NCBI GenBank assembly: GCA_035477115.1
Contig: DATIKW010000017.1
Location: 1-30,490 of the forward strand
DNA length: 30,490 bases
Reading direction: 5' to 3'
DNA from: UBA995 sp035477115
GTDB lineage: Bacteria; Bacillota; Sulfobacillia; UBA995
In this document: in pieces, positions 1 to 8,089 of the stretch
Position numbering within the stretch: the stretch's first letter is position 1
How the letters are laid out: each line of letters opens with the position of its first letter
Program-made: the position numbers and the translations under genes
The notes under the pieces: generated by a model
What the model was told of the DNA's origin: nothing
Database searches by the model: none
The model's input: the letters and a program-made list of their open reading frames with translations, nothing else

Positions 1-30
1 CTGACCGTCGCCGCCTTCCGCCAGGAGTGA
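1..30 (+). CDS. 3' end of a possible upstream gene (partial)
   Basis: The first 30 bases read as nine codons followed by TGA in frame 1. The dehydrogenase gene converges on this point from the other strand, ending at position 80. This is what the tail of a plus-strand gene would look like, but nine residues cannot identify a family and an open stretch this short can occur by chance. Confidence 0.25.
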   Translation: MTVAAFRQE

Positions 31-79
31 GGAGGCCGGACATGGCCGGAATCGGCCGGGCGCCGCTGACCGCCGGCGT

Positions 80-976
80 TCAACGGCGCCGTGCCTCCAC
101 GCCGGCGAGATCTTCCAGGGCCAGGATCAGGGACTGGTTTCCCATCCGACCCCCGTCGCACCGCCGCTGGACCGCGTTGAAGAGCTGATGGACCAGCGCC
201 GTGCCGGGCAGACTGACCCCGAATTCGCCGGCGGCCTGCAGCACCAGCCGGAGGTCCTTCTGGTGCAGGTCGACCATGAAGCCGGGGGCGAAGTTGCCGT
301 CGATCATCTTGGGGCCGAGATTGGACATGGACCAGGAGCCGGCGGCACCGCCGGAGATGGCCTTGAGCAGCGCTTCGAGATCAAGCCCCGCCCGTGCCCC
401 CAGGGTCAGGGCTTCCGCCACCGAGAGGATAGTCAGCGAGCAGGCGGCCTGGTTGCATAGCTTGGCGATCTGGCCCGAGCCGGACTCGCCCATGTAGACG
501 ATGTTCTTGCCCATGGCCTGGAATACCGGCAGGCACCGCCGGAAGACCTCCTCAGGGCCGCCCACCATGATGGAAAGGGTGCCTTCGATGGCGCCCTTCT
601 CGCCGCCGCTCACCGGGGCGTCGAGCATGGCGATCCCGCGATCCGCCAGGATGCGGGATATTTCCCGGGTTGTCGAGGGCGAGATCGTGCTCATGTCGAT
701 CACGACCGACCGCTCGCCGGCACCCGCCGCAACGCCCTCTTCGCCCAGGATCACCTGTTTCACATCGGGAGTGTCGCTCACCATGGTTATGGTGATCCCC
801 GCCTTGCGGGCGACCTCCGCCGGCGAACATGCCGCTTCGGCGCCCAGATCCGTCAAACAGGCCATCCTGGAGGGGGTGCGGTTGCAGGCGATCACCGGGT
901 ACCCCGCCTTCAACAAGTTCCGCGCCATCGGCTGGCCCATGATGCCCAGCCCGACCACGCCTACTATCGGTTTCAC
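80..976 (-). CDS. garR: NAD(P)-dependent beta-hydroxyacid dehydrogenase (tartronate semialdehyde reductase / 3-hydroxyisobutyrate dehydrogenase family)
   Basis: This 298-residue protein has the normal length of the family, which oxidises beta-hydroxyacids or reduces their semialdehydes with NAD(P) in the cytoplasm. The Rossmann motif GLGIMG lies at residues 9-14, the substrate-binding motif APVSGGEKGA near 120-129, and the catalytic lysine is K172 in GQIAKLCNQ, with N175 after it. The start is GTG, with GGGGAGG about ten bases upstream. It is the last gene on the strand of the TetR-ABC operon, 88 bp after the second permease, so it may be co-transcribed, although its metabolic role is not obviously linked to efflux. 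The substrate cannot be fixed from sequence: 2-hydroxy-3-oxopropionate and 3-hydroxyisobutyrate are both possible, and the symbol is only a best guess. Confidence 0.85.
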   Translation of the reverse strand: MKPIVGVVGLGIMGQPMARNLLKAGYPVIACNRTPSRMACLTDLGAEAACSPAEVARKAGITITMVSDTPDVKQVILGEEGVAAGAGERSVVIDMSTISPSTTREISRILADRGIAMLDAPVSGGEKGAIEGTLSIMVGGPEEVFRRCLPVFQAMGKNIVYMGESGSGQIAKLCNQAACSLTILSVAEALTLGARAGLDLEALLKAISGGAAGSWSMSNLGPKMIDGNFAPGFMVDLHQKDLRLVLQAAGEFGVSLPGTALVHQLFNAVQRRCDGGRMGNQSLILALEDLAGVEARRR

Positions 977-1064
977 TCGCGACCGCCCTCCCCTGTCACT
1001 CGTCTTGCGGCGGAGTCGCCCGCTTCTTCATCAGGTTCCTCATGATCTTCAGCGTCCACTTGTC

Positions 1065-2069
1065 TCACCCCCGCAGCGAGAGTCTCCGGCCCAAGAACCG
1101 GGCCGAGAGCGCGACCAAGATCAGGCTGAGCGCCAGGTTGATGCCGCTCCAACGCAGGAGCTGCGGCCAGCCGGCCGCGTCGACCAGGGCGCCCCGATAC
1201 GCGAGGAAGGTCCAGTAGGTGGGCGCCGGGTAGAGGATGAACTCCAGCCGGTCCGGCAGGACCAGCGTGATCAGCGGGACCATCATGAAGAGCAAGTTGC
1301 CTACTTTCAGACCCGCGATGGCGGCGATCTGGTTGTCGCTGATGGCCCCGACGTAGAAACCGACCAGCGCGGCGGAGACGAAACCGCCCAGGGTGACCAC
1401 GAGGACCTTCACGGGGTCGAAAGGACCGGCGCCCATCAGATATAACGCCGCGAACACCATCAGCAAGGTGATCGCCAGCCCCAGCAGACCCTTGCCCGCC
1501 AGATACTCCCAGCGCGTCAGCGGCGCCGCCGCGAGGCTGGTGATGCTCCCCGTCTCCTTGTCCTCGACGATATTGAGCGATATCAAGCTGACCGCCAGGA
1601 CCAGGGACATCATGGCGAACATGACGGCCACGAAACCGGCCACCGGCGACCCGGTCCGGCCGAGATCGCGGGAACGGATGGCGATGGCCCTTGGCCCCAC
1701 GGCGTCGGCCAGGATGATCGCCGCCACACTCTCCGTCTGATCGCCCTCGTTCCCCTCGAGGATGAGCCGATAGGCACCGTCTTCCCTGGCGACCCCCACG
1801 GCGGGGTCGAGCCGCAGGACCCTGCGGTTCAAGGCCTCGCGGCCGGCGACGACCTCCACCGCGGCATACTCGGCCAGGCGGCCGATCAGGGCTTCGCCGA
1901 GGTCGGGCGTGGCGACCAGCGTGACGGTCGCTCCCCCCACGGCCGGCACGAGCAGCCTGGCCAACAAGGCGAGCAGGGGAGGGAAGACCAGTATCCAGAG
2001 GGTTATGGTGTCGCGCAGGCTGCTCGCGAAATCCCGCTTGATCATGGACCACACGCGCCGCGACTTCAT
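1065..2069 (-). CDS. ABC-2 type transporter permease (second permease of the operon)
   Basis: This 334-residue membrane protein has one hydrophobic segment near the N-terminus (about residues 20-45), a soluble extracytoplasmic part to about 140, and then five or so hydrophobic segments to the C-terminus. That is the NatB/ABC-2 topology of drug and peptide exporters. An EDKETGSITSL-like stretch near residue 170 and AAPLTRWEYLAGK are typical of the cytoplasmic coupling region. Its ATG overlaps the stop of the preceding permease as ATGA, so the two are translationally coupled. Together with the ATPase it probably forms a heterodimeric exporter. The substrate is unknown. Confidence 0.85.
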   Translation of the reverse strand: MKSRRVWSMIKRDFASSLRDTITLWILVFPPLLALLARLLVPAVGGATVTLVATPDLGEALIGRLAEYAAVEVVAGREALNRRVLRLDPAVGVAREDGAYRLILEGNEGDQTESVAAIILADAVGPRAIAIRSRDLGRTGSPVAGFVAVMFAMMSLVLAVSLISLNIVEDKETGSITSLAAAPLTRWEYLAGKGLLGLAITLLMVFAALYLMGAGPFDPVKVLVVTLGGFVSAALVGFYVGAISDNQIAAIAGLKVGNLLFMMVPLITLVLPDRLEFILYPAPTYWTFLAYRGALVDAAGWPQLLRWSGINLALSLILVALSARFLGRRLSLRG

Positions 2070-3112
2070 ACGTCCTTCACCACCAGTTGCCGCCGAAAAG
2101 TCAGGATGGCCAGCGGCAGGACCACCGCCAGGGTCGCCAGCAATTGCAGTACGGCCCCGGTCATCACCCCTGGACTGCCGGTCGGGAAATAGGCCTCGCG
2201 GAGCGCGTATACCAGCGGGTAAGTCGGCAGCAGATCGATGAGGGGCAGCCGCATTCCCGGCTGGAAGTAGACGACCATGGGCAGCATGAGGACCAGTGTA
2301 ATCAGGAAGTAGGGGAGGTAGAACTGGCCGACGTTCCTGAACAGACTGGCCAACACCATGGCCGCCAGCGTCAAGGTCATCGAGCCGAGGAAGACCACGG
2401 CCAGGATGACGGGCCAGTTCGCCGCCGGACCGACGGTCAACAGGGTCAGGACGGCCGCGGAGATCAGGGCCAGGATGCTCATCGTCAGGCTCCTGGCCAA
2501 CAGGTACTCGGCGATGCCACCCGGGGACACGCGATAGGCGCGAAGGGTCTGCTCGTCCTTTTCGCCGAACAGCAAGACGGCCGATAGCAGCATCCCGAGC
2601 ATGGCGGCCTCGAACAGCACCAACACGGGCACGAGGGACAGGTTGAGCGCGGGCTGTTCCCCTCCCTCGCCCGGGCGGAGGACCGTGGCCGGGAATCCGG
2701 GAGGGACCCCGCGAAGCATCGCCGTCACCTGAAAGCTGAAGATCGCCTCGAGCAACCGCCGCGACCGCATGCCTTCGAAGCCCTGGAAGGTCAACTCCAG
2801 TTCCTCCGGCAGCCGGTCGCCGGTCACCTTCACTCCGATCCGGTTCGCCTCCCGCAAGGCTTCTTCATAAGCCGCCTCGCTATCGACCACCTTCGCGCGA
2901 CCTGGCTCGGTTTCCCGGTACCAGGTGGCGATCGCCCGGGTGGCGGTCCGATCCCAGATCACCAGGTTGGGCTCGAATGCGAGTTCGGCCGGTATGAGGA
3001 ACCGTACCAGCAAGGCGTACAATACGGCTACGGCCACCACGATCGTGAGGTGGTGATTGCGCACGACCAGCTTGATGTCCCTGGCTACCAGGGCTGAGAA
3101 GCGGCGGAGCAT
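2066..3112 (-). CDS. ABC-2 type transporter permease (first permease of the operon)
   Basis: From the ATG at 3112 the protein has 348 residues. It has an N-terminal membrane segment, an extracytoplasmic domain of roughly 130 residues, and a C-terminal block of about five hydrophobic segments, the same layout as its partner downstream. The reading frame stays open a further 92 codons upstream, but that part overlaps the ATPase gene and has a shadow-like arginine/glycine-rich composition, so the ATG six bases after the ATPase stop is preferred. An alternative is the GTG that overlaps the ATPase TGA. The EKDEQTLRAYRVSP stretch near residue 185 resembles the coupling loop of ABC-2 permeases. It likely acts as half of an exporter channel. 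Confidence 0.85.
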   Translation of the reverse strand: MLRRFSALVARDIKLVVRNHHLTIVVAVAVLYALLVRFLIPAELAFEPNLVIWDRTATRAIATWYRETEPGRAKVVDSEAAYEEALREANRIGVKVTGDRLPEELELTFQGFEGMRSRRLLEAIFSFQVTAMLRGVPPGFPATVLRPGEGGEQPALNLSLVPVLVLFEAAMLGMLLSAVLLFGEKDEQTLRAYRVSPGGIAEYLLARSLTMSILALISAAVLTLLTVGPAANWPVILAVVFLGSMTLTLAAMVLASLFRNVGQFYLPYFLITLVLMLPMVVYFQPGMRLPLIDLLPTYPLVYALREAYFPTGSPGVMTGAVLQLLATLAVVLPLAILTFRRQLVVKDV

Positions 3113-3117
3113 GGCCG

Positions 3118-3975
3118 TCACCCCCCGAGGCCCCGGCCGGCCAGTTTGATGAAGACCTCTTCCAGGGTCGCTTCCTGGGAGTGCAGGGTCTCCACCTGTC
3201 CTGCGGCCAGCAACCGCTGCAGTTCGACCCGATCTCCCTCCACCAGCGGCGACAGCACCTCCCGCTTCAAGCGGCCTTCGCTCCGGTGCTCGGCCACGAT
3301 CACCTTCTGTCCGTACTTGAGTTTCAGTTCGCGCGGGCTGTCCACGGTCACGATCTTGCCCTCGTTGAGGAAGGCGACCCGATCGCACAGCGCATCGGCG
3401 ACGTGCATGTTGTTGGTGGTGAGGAAGACGGTGACGCCCCGCTCCCGCTCCTCCCGCACTATCTCCTTGATCGCCTGGGTGGTCGTCGGATCTACGCCGG
3501 CGGTGGGTTCGTCCACAAACCAGATGTCCGGCCGGTTAAGCAGCGAGCGCGCGAAGACCAGCCGTTGTTGCATGCCCTTGGAGTAGGTCCCGACCCGGCG
3601 ATGGGCCGCCTCGGTCAGTCCCACCCGCCGCAGCAGGGCCATGGGATCGGTGGTGGGGACGTCGTAAAGGCTGGCGTGGAACGCGAGATTCTCCAGTCCG
3701 CTGAGCTTCCGGTAGGCGTTGGGGTTCTCGAAGGAGACCCCGATCCGGTTGAACAGGCTGCGGGTCGGCCGGCGCATGTCCTGCCCGGCCACTGCCACTC
3801 GACCTGTCTGTACCGGCAGGAGGCCGGTCAGGATCTTCTGGGTGGTGGACTTCCCGGCCCCGTTGGGCCCGAGGAAGCCGAAGATTTCCCCCTTCTCGAC
3901 CTCGAAACTGACCCCGGCAATGGCGTAGCGGCCGTTTCCGGTATAGGAATGGAAAAGCTCCTCTACCTTGATCAC
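3118..3975 (-). CDS. ABC transporter ATP-binding protein (ABC-2 exporter type)
   Basis: This 285-residue ATPase has Walker A GPNGAGKST at 36-44, the signature YSKGMQQRL near 131-139 and Walker B IWFVDEPTAG near 151-160. The switch region reads TTNNM at 186-190, where family members usually have TTHNM, so the H-loop histidine is replaced by asparagine. The start is taken as the GTG whose last two bases begin the TGA of the TetR gene (GTGA overlap), with GGGGAG just upstream; a longer reading frame into the regulator gene is rejected. Its place between TetR and two ABC-2 permeases indicates a regulated drug or peptide exporter, with this subunit on the cytoplasmic face powering transport. Confidence 0.9.
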   Translation of the reverse strand: MIKVEELFHSYTGNGRYAIAGVSFEVEKGEIFGFLGPNGAGKSTTQKILTGLLPVQTGRVAVAGQDMRRPTRSLFNRIGVSFENPNAYRKLSGLENLAFHASLYDVPTTDPMALLRRVGLTEAAHRRVGTYSKGMQQRLVFARSLLNRPDIWFVDEPTAGVDPTTTQAIKEIVREERERGVTVFLTTNNMHVADALCDRVAFLNEGKIVTVDSPRELKLKYGQKVIVAEHRSEGRLKREVLSPLVEGDRVELQRLLAAGQVETLHSQEATLEEVFIKLAGRGLGG

Positions 3976-4616
3976 CGGTTCATCTCCCCTTTCTCTCCCG
4001 CCCGTGGCCGGAGGCCGCGCTCCAGGACGCCTATCAACGCCGTGAACTCCGCCTCCGCCTGGTCCGGAGAAAGCTTGCCGGCGGCCAGCTCCTGGCCGAC
4101 ACTCTCGCTCGCCGCCCAGATGAGGCGGGCCGCAGTGGACGGCTTGATCCCCGGATCGATCTCCCCCCGCCTCACGCCGTCCCGGGCCCACTCCTCGATG
4201 GTGCTCTCGCCCCTGAGCCCGAGGCGGACCATCACCTTCTCGCGCCACCCGGGATCCATCTCGAGCACGAAGCGGTTGCCCAGGGCGAGCAACCGCGAGT
4301 CCTCGCGTGCCAGCCGAAACCCCCCGACGACCGCGGCCTTGAGCATGGCGAAGAAGTCCGGGCCCGGCCCGAGGGCCTCGATTGCCTCGCTGATGAAGGC
4401 CAGCTTCCGTTCCCCGGCAAGCCTCAGCAGGTAACAGTAGAGGTCGAACTTATCGTCGAAATACTGGTACATGGAGCCCTTGGCGATGCCCGCCTGGCGG
4501 GTAATGCGGGTGAGCGACGCTCGCCCGTAGCTGTTGGCGCTGAATTCCTCCAGGGCCGCGTCGATGATGCGCCGGCGCTTGACTTCCGGCAAGTTCGAGA
4601 AGGTTCCCTTCGGCAT
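3972..4616 (-). CDS. TetR/AcrR family transcriptional regulator
   Basis: This 214-residue protein has the standard TetR length. The helix-turn-helix spans about residues 31-52 (GRASLTRITRQAGIAKGSMYQYF), where the GSMYQYF end of the recognition helix is characteristic. The remaining 160 residues form the ligand-binding and dimerisation domain, including a segment like the TetR_C families that end in LIGVLERGLRP. The ATG is preceded by GGAGG at a good distance. It is the first gene of the exporter operon, overlaps the ATPase gene by four bases, and lies 29 bp downstream of a perfect palindrome placed at the promoter. Autorepression relieved by a ligand exported by the pump is the simplest model (inference). 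Confidence 0.9.
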   Translation of the reverse strand: MPKGTFSNLPEVKRRRIIDAALEEFSANSYGRASLTRITRQAGIAKGSMYQYFDDKFDLYCYLLRLAGERKLAFISEAIEALGPGPDFFAMLKAAVVGGFRLAREDSRLLALGNRFVLEMDPGWREKVMVRLGLRGESTIEEWARDGVRRGEIDPGIKPSTAARLIWAASESVGQELAAGKLSPDQAEAEFTALIGVLERGLRPRAGEKGEMNR

Positions 4617-4645
4617 GGCCCGCCTCCGACGACCGGCCGGTCACA

Positions 4646-4659
4646 TGACTGATCAGTCA
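4646..4659. promoter_or_regulatory. 14-bp perfect palindrome, probable TetR operator
   Basis: TGACTGATCAGTCA is a perfect dyad and begins one base after the -10 box of the minus-strand promoter. Size, symmetry and position fit the operator of the adjacent TetR-family repressor, because binding would block RNA polymerase at the start site. Confidence 0.8.
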
Positions 4660-4660
4660 C

Positions 4661-4689
4661 ATCCTAGCACTTTCGGCGCCGGGGGTCAA
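4661..4689 (-). promoter_or_regulatory. Promoter of the TetR-ABC operon
   Basis: On the minus strand TTGACC (4689-4684) and TAGGAT (4666-4661) are separated by exactly 17 bp, a good sigma-70/sigma-A promoter. The transcript would start within or just past the palindrome at 4646-4659 and run into the TetR gene. Confidence 0.75.
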
Positions 4690-4730
4690 CAGGTTGCCTC
4701 GCGGCCGGGCGGCCGGCCCCGGCCCTTGTA

Positions 4731-4753
4731 GGGGCGGGTTCGGAACCCGCCCC
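4731..4753. repeat. GC-rich perfect hairpin (REP-like or terminator stem)
   Basis: GGGGCGGGTT and AACCCGCCCC form a 10-bp perfect inverted repeat around a three-base loop. No T-run follows on either strand, so an intrinsic terminator is not clear. Palindromes of the form GTAGGGGCGGGTT...AACCCGCCCC recur as dispersed repeats in many bacterial genomes, and this may be one copy. The rest of 4690-4938 shows no gene. Confidence 0.5.
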
Positions 4754-4938
4754 CACACCCAGCCGAAGGGCCATGTGGCCTGCCTGCTTGCTCAGACCTT
4801 TCCCGAATTTGCATCACTACCCGAGACTCCAACCTCCTTCCTGGCCTCACAACACGGTGCCGCCCCCGCAGGACCAGCGGGTGCATTGCGCGAATAATGC
4901 TGCAATCCAGGAGCGAGTTCGCCGGGAGGCGGGAAACC

Positions 4939-7317
4939 ATGGCGCGATTGGTCCGAATCCTCGTTATCGTCGTGGTCGGCGCGGCCTTGTTGCTGGGCGG
5001 AGCCGCCGCGGGGGGACTGTGGTTCGCCCGCCGGAGCCTGCCCCGGTTGGAAGCGGAGGTGGCGGCCGCCGTCAGCGCTCCCGTCACCGTATATCGCGAT
5101 GCCTATGGCGTCCCCCATATCCACGCCGAGAGCCTGGAGGACGCGGTCTTCGTTCAGGGCTACCTCCATGCCCAGGACCGGCTATTCCAGATGGACCTGA
5201 ACCGGCGGGCGGCCAGCGGCCGTCTGGCCGAGATCTTCGGCGCCGACTTCGTCGACACCGACCGCTTCTTGCGAGCGGTGGGGATGTTGCGGGCGGCCAG
5301 CGAGACCGAAGCCGCGTTGTCCGCCGGCCATCGGAGGGCCCTCGAGGCCTATGCCGCCGGCGTCAACGCCTTCATCGCCGCGCACCGCGGGCGCTTGCCC
5401 TTGGAGTTCACCCTGCTCGGCTATTCGCCCGACCCCTGGCAGCCCGTGGAGTCGCTGGCCATCGGTAAGTACATGGCCTGGGATCTGGGCCGCAACATGA
5501 CCACGGAGATCTTCTTCTGGCGGTTGGCGCAGCGCGTGGGGCCAGAGAAGGCCGCCACCCTGTTTCCGAACTATCCCGAGGATGCGCCGGCCATCGTCGC
5601 CCGCCTGCGGGACCTCCCGCTCCATGCGGAGCTGGCCGAAGGGCTGGCCCGACTGCAGGAGACGGTGGCGAAGGCCTCGCTTGCCGGTTCCGACCGGTCC
5701 CTTGGCTCCAATAACTGGGTGGTAGCCGGGACCAAGACCGCGTCCGGCCTGCCGATCCTCGCCAACGACATGCACCTGGGCATCCAGACCCCCAGCATCT
5801 GGTATCAGAACCACCTGGCGGTGGCGGACCGGTTCGAGGTGACCGGCGTCATCTTCCCCGGGGTGCCCGGGGTCATCGTCGGCCACAACGGCTACATTGC
5901 CTGGGGGGTGACCAACGTGGGCGCCGACGTCCAGGATCTCTACCTGGAACGACGGCACCCCGACGACCCGGCCCGCTTTGAGTTCGAGGGAGAGTGGTAC
6001 CAGGCGACGGTCGAGCGGCACGAGATCCGGGTCAAGGGCCAGGCCGAACCGGTGCCTTTTGCCGTCTACCTGACCCGGCATGGGCCGCTGGTGAGCGAGG
6101 TCGTGGACGGGCTGAACGTCCCCGCCAGCCTGCGCTGGACAGCTCACGGACCCACGGGAGAGCTGGCGGCGGTGCTGGCCCTTGCCGAAGCGCGCGACTG
6201 GGACGACTTCCGCCGGGCGCTTGCGACCTTCCTGGCACCGGCCCAAAACTTCGTCTACGCCGACCGGGCAGGCAACATCGGCTACCGCGCCAACGGCCTC
6301 TTCCCCATCCGCCGCGCCGGCGACGGCCTGGTGCCCGTGCCCGGCTGGGACGATCGCCACGCGTGGGTGGGCTTCGTCCCGATGGATGAGGTCCCTGAGC
6401 TATACAACCCCGCACAAGGCTTCATCGTGACCGCCAACCATCGCGTGGCCGGCCCGGAGTACCCGCACTTCCTGTCCCACCAGTGGGCGCCCCCCTATCG
6501 AGCCCAGGCCATCATCGAAGCCCTGGACGGCAGGCGGGGTCTGACCCTGGAGGACATGATCCCCATCCAGAACAGCGCGGTCAACCTGCAAGCCCGGCGG
6601 CTGGGACCGATCCTGCTGCGGGAGCTTGCCGGGGCCGATCTGGACGCCACCGGACGGGCGGCACGGGAGGTGCTCGCGCGCTGGCTGGAAGACCCCCGGG
6701 ATGACGCTGGCGAAGCCGGGCCGGCGATCTTCCACACCCTCTACCTCAGGATGCTGGAGGCCGCCTTCCGCGACGACCTGGGCGAGGACCTGTACGCCTC
6801 CTTCGTGCGCCACGGCGATGCGATCAACACCTTCGACCGGATGCTCCGCGAAGGCCGTTCCGAGTGGTTCGGGACCGCCGGCCAGGTGGTGCAAGCCGGC
6901 TTCGCGGCGGCGGTGGCGGAATTGACGGCGGTCATGGGGGACGATCCCGAGCGCTGGACCTGGGGGCATATCCACACCGTGACCTTCGAGCATCCGCTGG
7001 GTCGCCAGCGGCCGCTGGATCTGCTCTTCAACCGCGGTCCTTTCCCCCAGGGAGGCAGTCACGTCACCCCGATTGCCACCGCCTTCAGTCTGATCCGGCC
7101 GTTCCGGATCACCTCCGCCGCCCCGTGGCGCTTTCTGATAGACCTGGCGGACTTGCGTGGACTGGATGTGGCCGCCATCGGCGTGTCCGGCCACCCGCTC
7201 AGCGCGCACTATGACGACCAGATGGCGCTCTGGCTCGAGGGCGCCTACAAGCCCCTCCTCTTCGGAGACCAGGTGAGGGCGGACGCGGCCGCCACCACGG
7301 TGTTCCGGCCGCGATAG
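4939..7317 (+). CDS. Penicillin acylase family protein (Ntn hydrolase, membrane-anchored)
   Basis: From the ATG at 4939, preceded by GGGAGG, the product has 792 residues, normal for penicillin amidase precursors. Residues about 5-30 are a single hydrophobic segment after two basic residues, a membrane anchor or signal sequence. An alpha-chain region with VYRDAYGVPHIHAES and QGYLHAQDRLFQMDL is followed by LGSNNWVVAG, where S257 would be the N-terminal nucleophile of the beta chain exposed by autocatalytic cleavage. The beta chain contains NDMHLG, PGVPGVIVGHNGYIAWG and a late NRGPFPQGGSHVTP, all typical of the family. Such enzymes hydrolyse amide bonds of acylated compounds such as beta-lactams or acyl-homoserine lactones; the substrate here is unknown. 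It stands alone, divergent from the exporter operon. Confidence 0.9.
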   Translation: MARLVRILVIVVVGAALLLGGAAAGGLWFARRSLPRLEAEVAAAVSAPVTVYRDAYGVPHIHAESLEDAVFVQGYLHAQDRLFQMDLNRRAASGRLAEIFGADFVDTDRFLRAVGMLRAASETEAALSAGHRRALEAYAAGVNAFIAAHRGRLPLEFTLLGYSPDPWQPVESLAIGKYMAWDLGRNMTTEIFFWRLAQRVGPEKAATLFPNYPEDAPAIVARLRDLPLHAELAEGLARLQETVAKASLAGSDRSLGSNNWVVAGTKTASGLPILANDMHLGIQTPSIWYQNHLAVADRFEVTGVIFPGVPGVIVGHNGYIAWGVTNVGADVQDLYLERRHPDDPARFEFEGEWYQATVERHEIRVKGQAEPVPFAVYLTRHGPLVSEVVDGLNVPASLRWTAHGPTGELAAVLALAEARDWDDFRRALATFLAPAQNFVYADRAGNIGYRANGLFPIRRAGDGLVPVPGWDDRHAWVGFVPMDEVPELYNPAQGFIVTANHRVAGPEYPHFLSHQWAPPYRAQAIIEALDGRRGLTLEDMIPIQNSAVNLQARRLGPILLRELAGADLDATGRAAREVLARWLEDPRDDAGEAGPAIFHTLYLRMLEAAFRDDLGEDLYASFVRHGDAINTFDRMLREGRSEWFGTAGQVVQAGFAAAVAELTAVMGDDPERWTWGHIHTVTFEHPLGRQRPLDLLFNRGPFPQGGSHVTPIATAFSLIRPFRITSAAPWRFLIDLADLRGLDVAAIGVSGHPLSAHYDDQMALWLEGAYKPLLFGDQVRADAAATTVFRPR

Positions 7318-7463
7318 ATCGGAGGCCCCGACCCGCGTTGCAGTGGCGCCATCGTGCACCGGGATGGCCCTAGAAGGATTCTTCTCAGCATACAGGGAAG
7401 ACCGAATATTGGCTTGTCCTTTCAAGTTTCCGCGCGGTCAAACCAACTCATGGGGGATGTATC

Positions 7464-7796
7464 ATGCGGGTAACAGAGGAACTCATCGATGAGATGGCCC
7501 GGGCAGTAGTCGAGGAAGTCGCTCCACAGGCCATCATCCTGTTTGGCTCGCATGCTGCAGGCACTGCGCGTCCCGGCTCGGACATGGACCTCCTGGTCAT
7601 AGAGTCTACGCCTTTTGGCCCCCACCGGGATCGCCGGCGCGAGATGACTCGCCTTTGGCTGGCCTTGGCCAGGTTCGCTGTGCCCAAAGACATCCTGGTC
7701 TACAGCCGGGAAGAGGTAGAACGATGGCGTCATGCCCGCAATCACATCATCGCGCGGGCGCTCAGGGAGGGGAGGCTCATCTATGGGGCCCTCTGA
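7464..7796 (+). CDS. MNT-type nucleotidyltransferase domain protein (antitoxin of a HEPN/MNT pair)
   Basis: This 110-residue protein carries the minimal nucleotidyltransferase motif LFGSHAAGTARPGSDMDLLV: G28-S29 and the metal-binding aspartates D40 and D42. This is the MNT fold of toxin-antitoxin systems, in which the MNT protein neutralises a HEPN RNase by adding AMP to it. The ATG follows GGGGGA at a good distance. Its last 14 bases overlap a second start codon at 7783, which begins a HEPN-like reading frame that is soon broken, so the partner toxin is lost. Function as an antitoxin is therefore probably vestigial. Confidence 0.85.
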   Translation: MRVTEELIDEMARAVVEEVAPQAIILFGSHAAGTARPGSDMDLLVIESTPFGPHRDRRREMTRLWLALARFAVPKDILVYSREEVERWRHARNHIIARALREGRLIYGAL

Positions 7797-7890
7797 CGAG
7801 GCCCGCCTGATGCTTAACAGGCTGTGGAGAAAGTCCTCAAGGCATGGCTCACCGATCTCATTGAGTTCAACCCCTACGCGGTGCTCCTGA
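7783..7890 (+). pseudogene. 5' fragment of a HEPN-domain toxin gene
   Basis: The ATG at 7783 sits behind GGGAGGGGAGG, inside the end of the MNT gene, exactly where the HEPN partner normally starts. The first eleven codons (MGPSDEARLML) look like a HEPN N-terminus. After that the similarity ends and TGA occurs at codon 36. The sequence from about 7817 onward reads better in another frame (EKVLKAWLTDLIEF and on, to TAG at 7922-7924), so foreign or rearranged DNA probably replaced the gene body. Confidence 0.55.
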
Positions 7891-7921
7891 AAGTTGTTGA
7901 GACGCTCATCGGTCCTGAAGG

Positions 7922-8086
7922 TTAGCCAGACCAGACGTACTGCGCACGTAAGTACCGCCCTGTCCGCTTCCGGTAGTCGTCAACCACCACAATGTGGCGC
8001 TTTCGAATGACGTCCAACAACCGGCGCTCGGATCCATCGAAGACCATCCCGGAGATCAGGATGTTGGTGTCAACCATCACCCGCAT
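7922..8086 (-). pseudogene. Truncated PIN-domain toxin gene (VapC-like)
   Basis: The ATG at 8086 begins four bases after the stop of the AbrB antitoxin gene. The first 37 residues are a clear PIN N-terminus: MVDTNILISGMVFDG with the catalytic aspartate, then RRLLDVIRKRHIVVVD. After that the frame becomes unrelated (DYRKRTGRYLRAQ) and stops at residue 54, whereas PIN toxins have about 130-145 residues. The remaining catalytic acidic residues are absent. The truncation faces the broken HEPN gene across roughly 130 bp, which suggests one deletion or insertion event removed the tails of both toxins. Confidence 0.75.
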
Positions 8087-8089
8087 CGA

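Noticed and set aside
977..1064. Short reading frame (ATG AGG AAC CTG ATG ... TGA, 15 codons) between the second permease and the dehydrogenase
   Set aside because: It has no recognisable homology and no proper ribosome-binding site. It is too short to support as a gene.
3113..3388. 92-codon N-terminal extension of the first ABC-2 permease
   Set aside because: It overlaps the ATPase coding region completely and has an Arg/Gly/Pro-rich shadow composition; the ATG at 3112 starts at the family N-terminus.
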